From the NCBI GenBank assembly GCA_000310025.1, contig FN648187.1, positions 278,128 to 307,188 of the forward strand: a DNA stretch of 29,061 bases. Direction: 5' to 3'. Source of the DNA: Ectocarpus siliculosus (lineage: Eukaryota > Sar > Phaeophyceae > Ectocarpales > Ectocarpaceae). Under the pieces are notes generated by a model. It saw only the letters and a list, made by a program, of their open reading frames with translations, made no database searches and was not told where the DNA came from. Position numbers and translations under genes: made by a program. Positions 28,753 through 29,061 of this stretch are shown in pieces; position 1 is the stretch's first letter; each line of letters opens with the position of its first letter.

Positions 28753-28760
28753 TCAAAGGC
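28668..28760 (+). repeat. Short tandem array, about 37-bp unit, three copies
   Basis: AGGCCTCTAA(A/G)GGCAGACTA followed by CAGCAGTAACAA starts at about 28674 and 28711, and a truncated third copy (AGGCCTCAAAGGCAGA) starts at about 28748. The third copy overlaps the stop codon of the minus-strand exon at 28753, so the array abuts or partly makes up that gene's 3' end. Confidence 0.75.
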
Positions 28761-28920
28761 AGAGCTCCGAGACTCCATCTCCGGCCACGCAGCCGTCCGC
28801 TTCAAGCTCCGCTTCCAGCACCTGCGCGCGTCGTCTCAAAGCCGCAAGGCGATCGGTGACCCTCTCCAACGCAGCACAAGTCTGGCGTATCTGTGTGGGG
28901 TGTGCCGCCGTATCGAGGCG
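28753..28920 (-). CDS. Terminal exon of a minus-strand gene, coiled-coil C-terminus, 5' part outside the window or in poor sequence
   Basis: The frame ending at the TGA 28755-28753 reads QIRQTCAALERVTDRLAALR, then RRAQVLEAELEADGCVAGDG and SELCL. Leu/Ala at regular spacing among charged residues suggests a short coiled coil. A likely acceptor is CACACAG (AG near 28891). Upstream sequence degrades into G runs, so the exon start and the rest of the gene cannot be read. Family unknown. Confidence 0.4.
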   Translation of the reverse strand, partial: RLDTAAHPTQIRQTCAALERVTDRLAALRRRAQVLEAELEADGCVAGDGVSELCL

Positions 28921-28929
28921 TGGTGGCGA

Positions 28930-29061
28930 GGGGGGGGGGGGGGGGGCCCATGTAAACCCCTGCCCAATCCTTAAACCAAAATTTTACCGGGGGGGGGGGA
29001 ATTAAAAAAAAAAAGAAAACCCCCCTTTTTTCTACCCCAGCGTGGGGGCCGGGGGGGGGGG
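28930..29061. other. Homopolymer-rich, probably low-quality end sequence
   Basis: Runs of 18, 10 and 11 G, an A run and C/T runs within 130 bases are unlike the rest of the window. They look like poor base calls at a contig or read end. Confidence 0.65.

Overview
The window looks like a nuclear contig from a multicellular stramenopile, most likely a brown alga of the Ectocarpus type. This is inference from architecture: about half GC, short exons split by 400-800 bp introns with clear GT(or GC)-AG borders and matching phases, dense degenerate repeats, and long Ala/Gly/Ser tracts in proteins. No bacterial operon structure, tRNA, rRNA or CRISPR array was seen. Homopolymer-rich sequence at the right end and an inverted duplication at the left end suggest the window may be a whole contig.

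Left part (1-5637, minus strand): a multi-exon gene for a basic, coiled-coil-rich protein of unknown family. Eight exons join in frame from 4847 down to 311. A Ser-rich exon built on a CTG/CAG microsatellite probably lies upstream (5277-5637), and the 3' end runs into an inverted duplication of its own exon at the left edge.

Repeat-rich middle (5638-17974): degenerate tandem duplications, a candidate two-exon minus-strand fragment (9032-9547), and two pieces of a Cys-rich, probably zinc-binding protein with frame problems (10921-11399 and 14133-14552). Between those pieces lies an element with perfect 42-bp terminal inverted repeats (about 11705-12540). A seven-copy 83-bp minisatellite (about 14455-15050) follows, then an OTU-fold cysteine protease ORF (15351-15773).

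Core gene pair (17975-25917): two confidently identified genes are divergently transcribed from a shared region of about 480 bp. On the minus strand is an intronless GPI mannosyltransferase 2 (PIG-V family), which adds the second mannose of the GPI anchor. On the plus strand is a six-exon Wss1/WLM-family metalloprotease of 628 aa. It carries the zinc site, an SHP-like Cdc48-binding motif, four RanBP2-type zinc fingers and a C-terminal SUMO-interaction-like motif, the toolkit of a DNA-protein crosslink repair protease. The two have no obvious functional link.

Right part (25918-29061): about 2.8 kb without a supportable gene, containing a foldback element and a short tandem array. The last coding exon of a minus-strand gene is at about 28753-28920, followed by low-quality G-run sequence. 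A 9-base word, ACTGCTGTA/TACAGCAGT, recurs at nine sites across the window and is unexplained.
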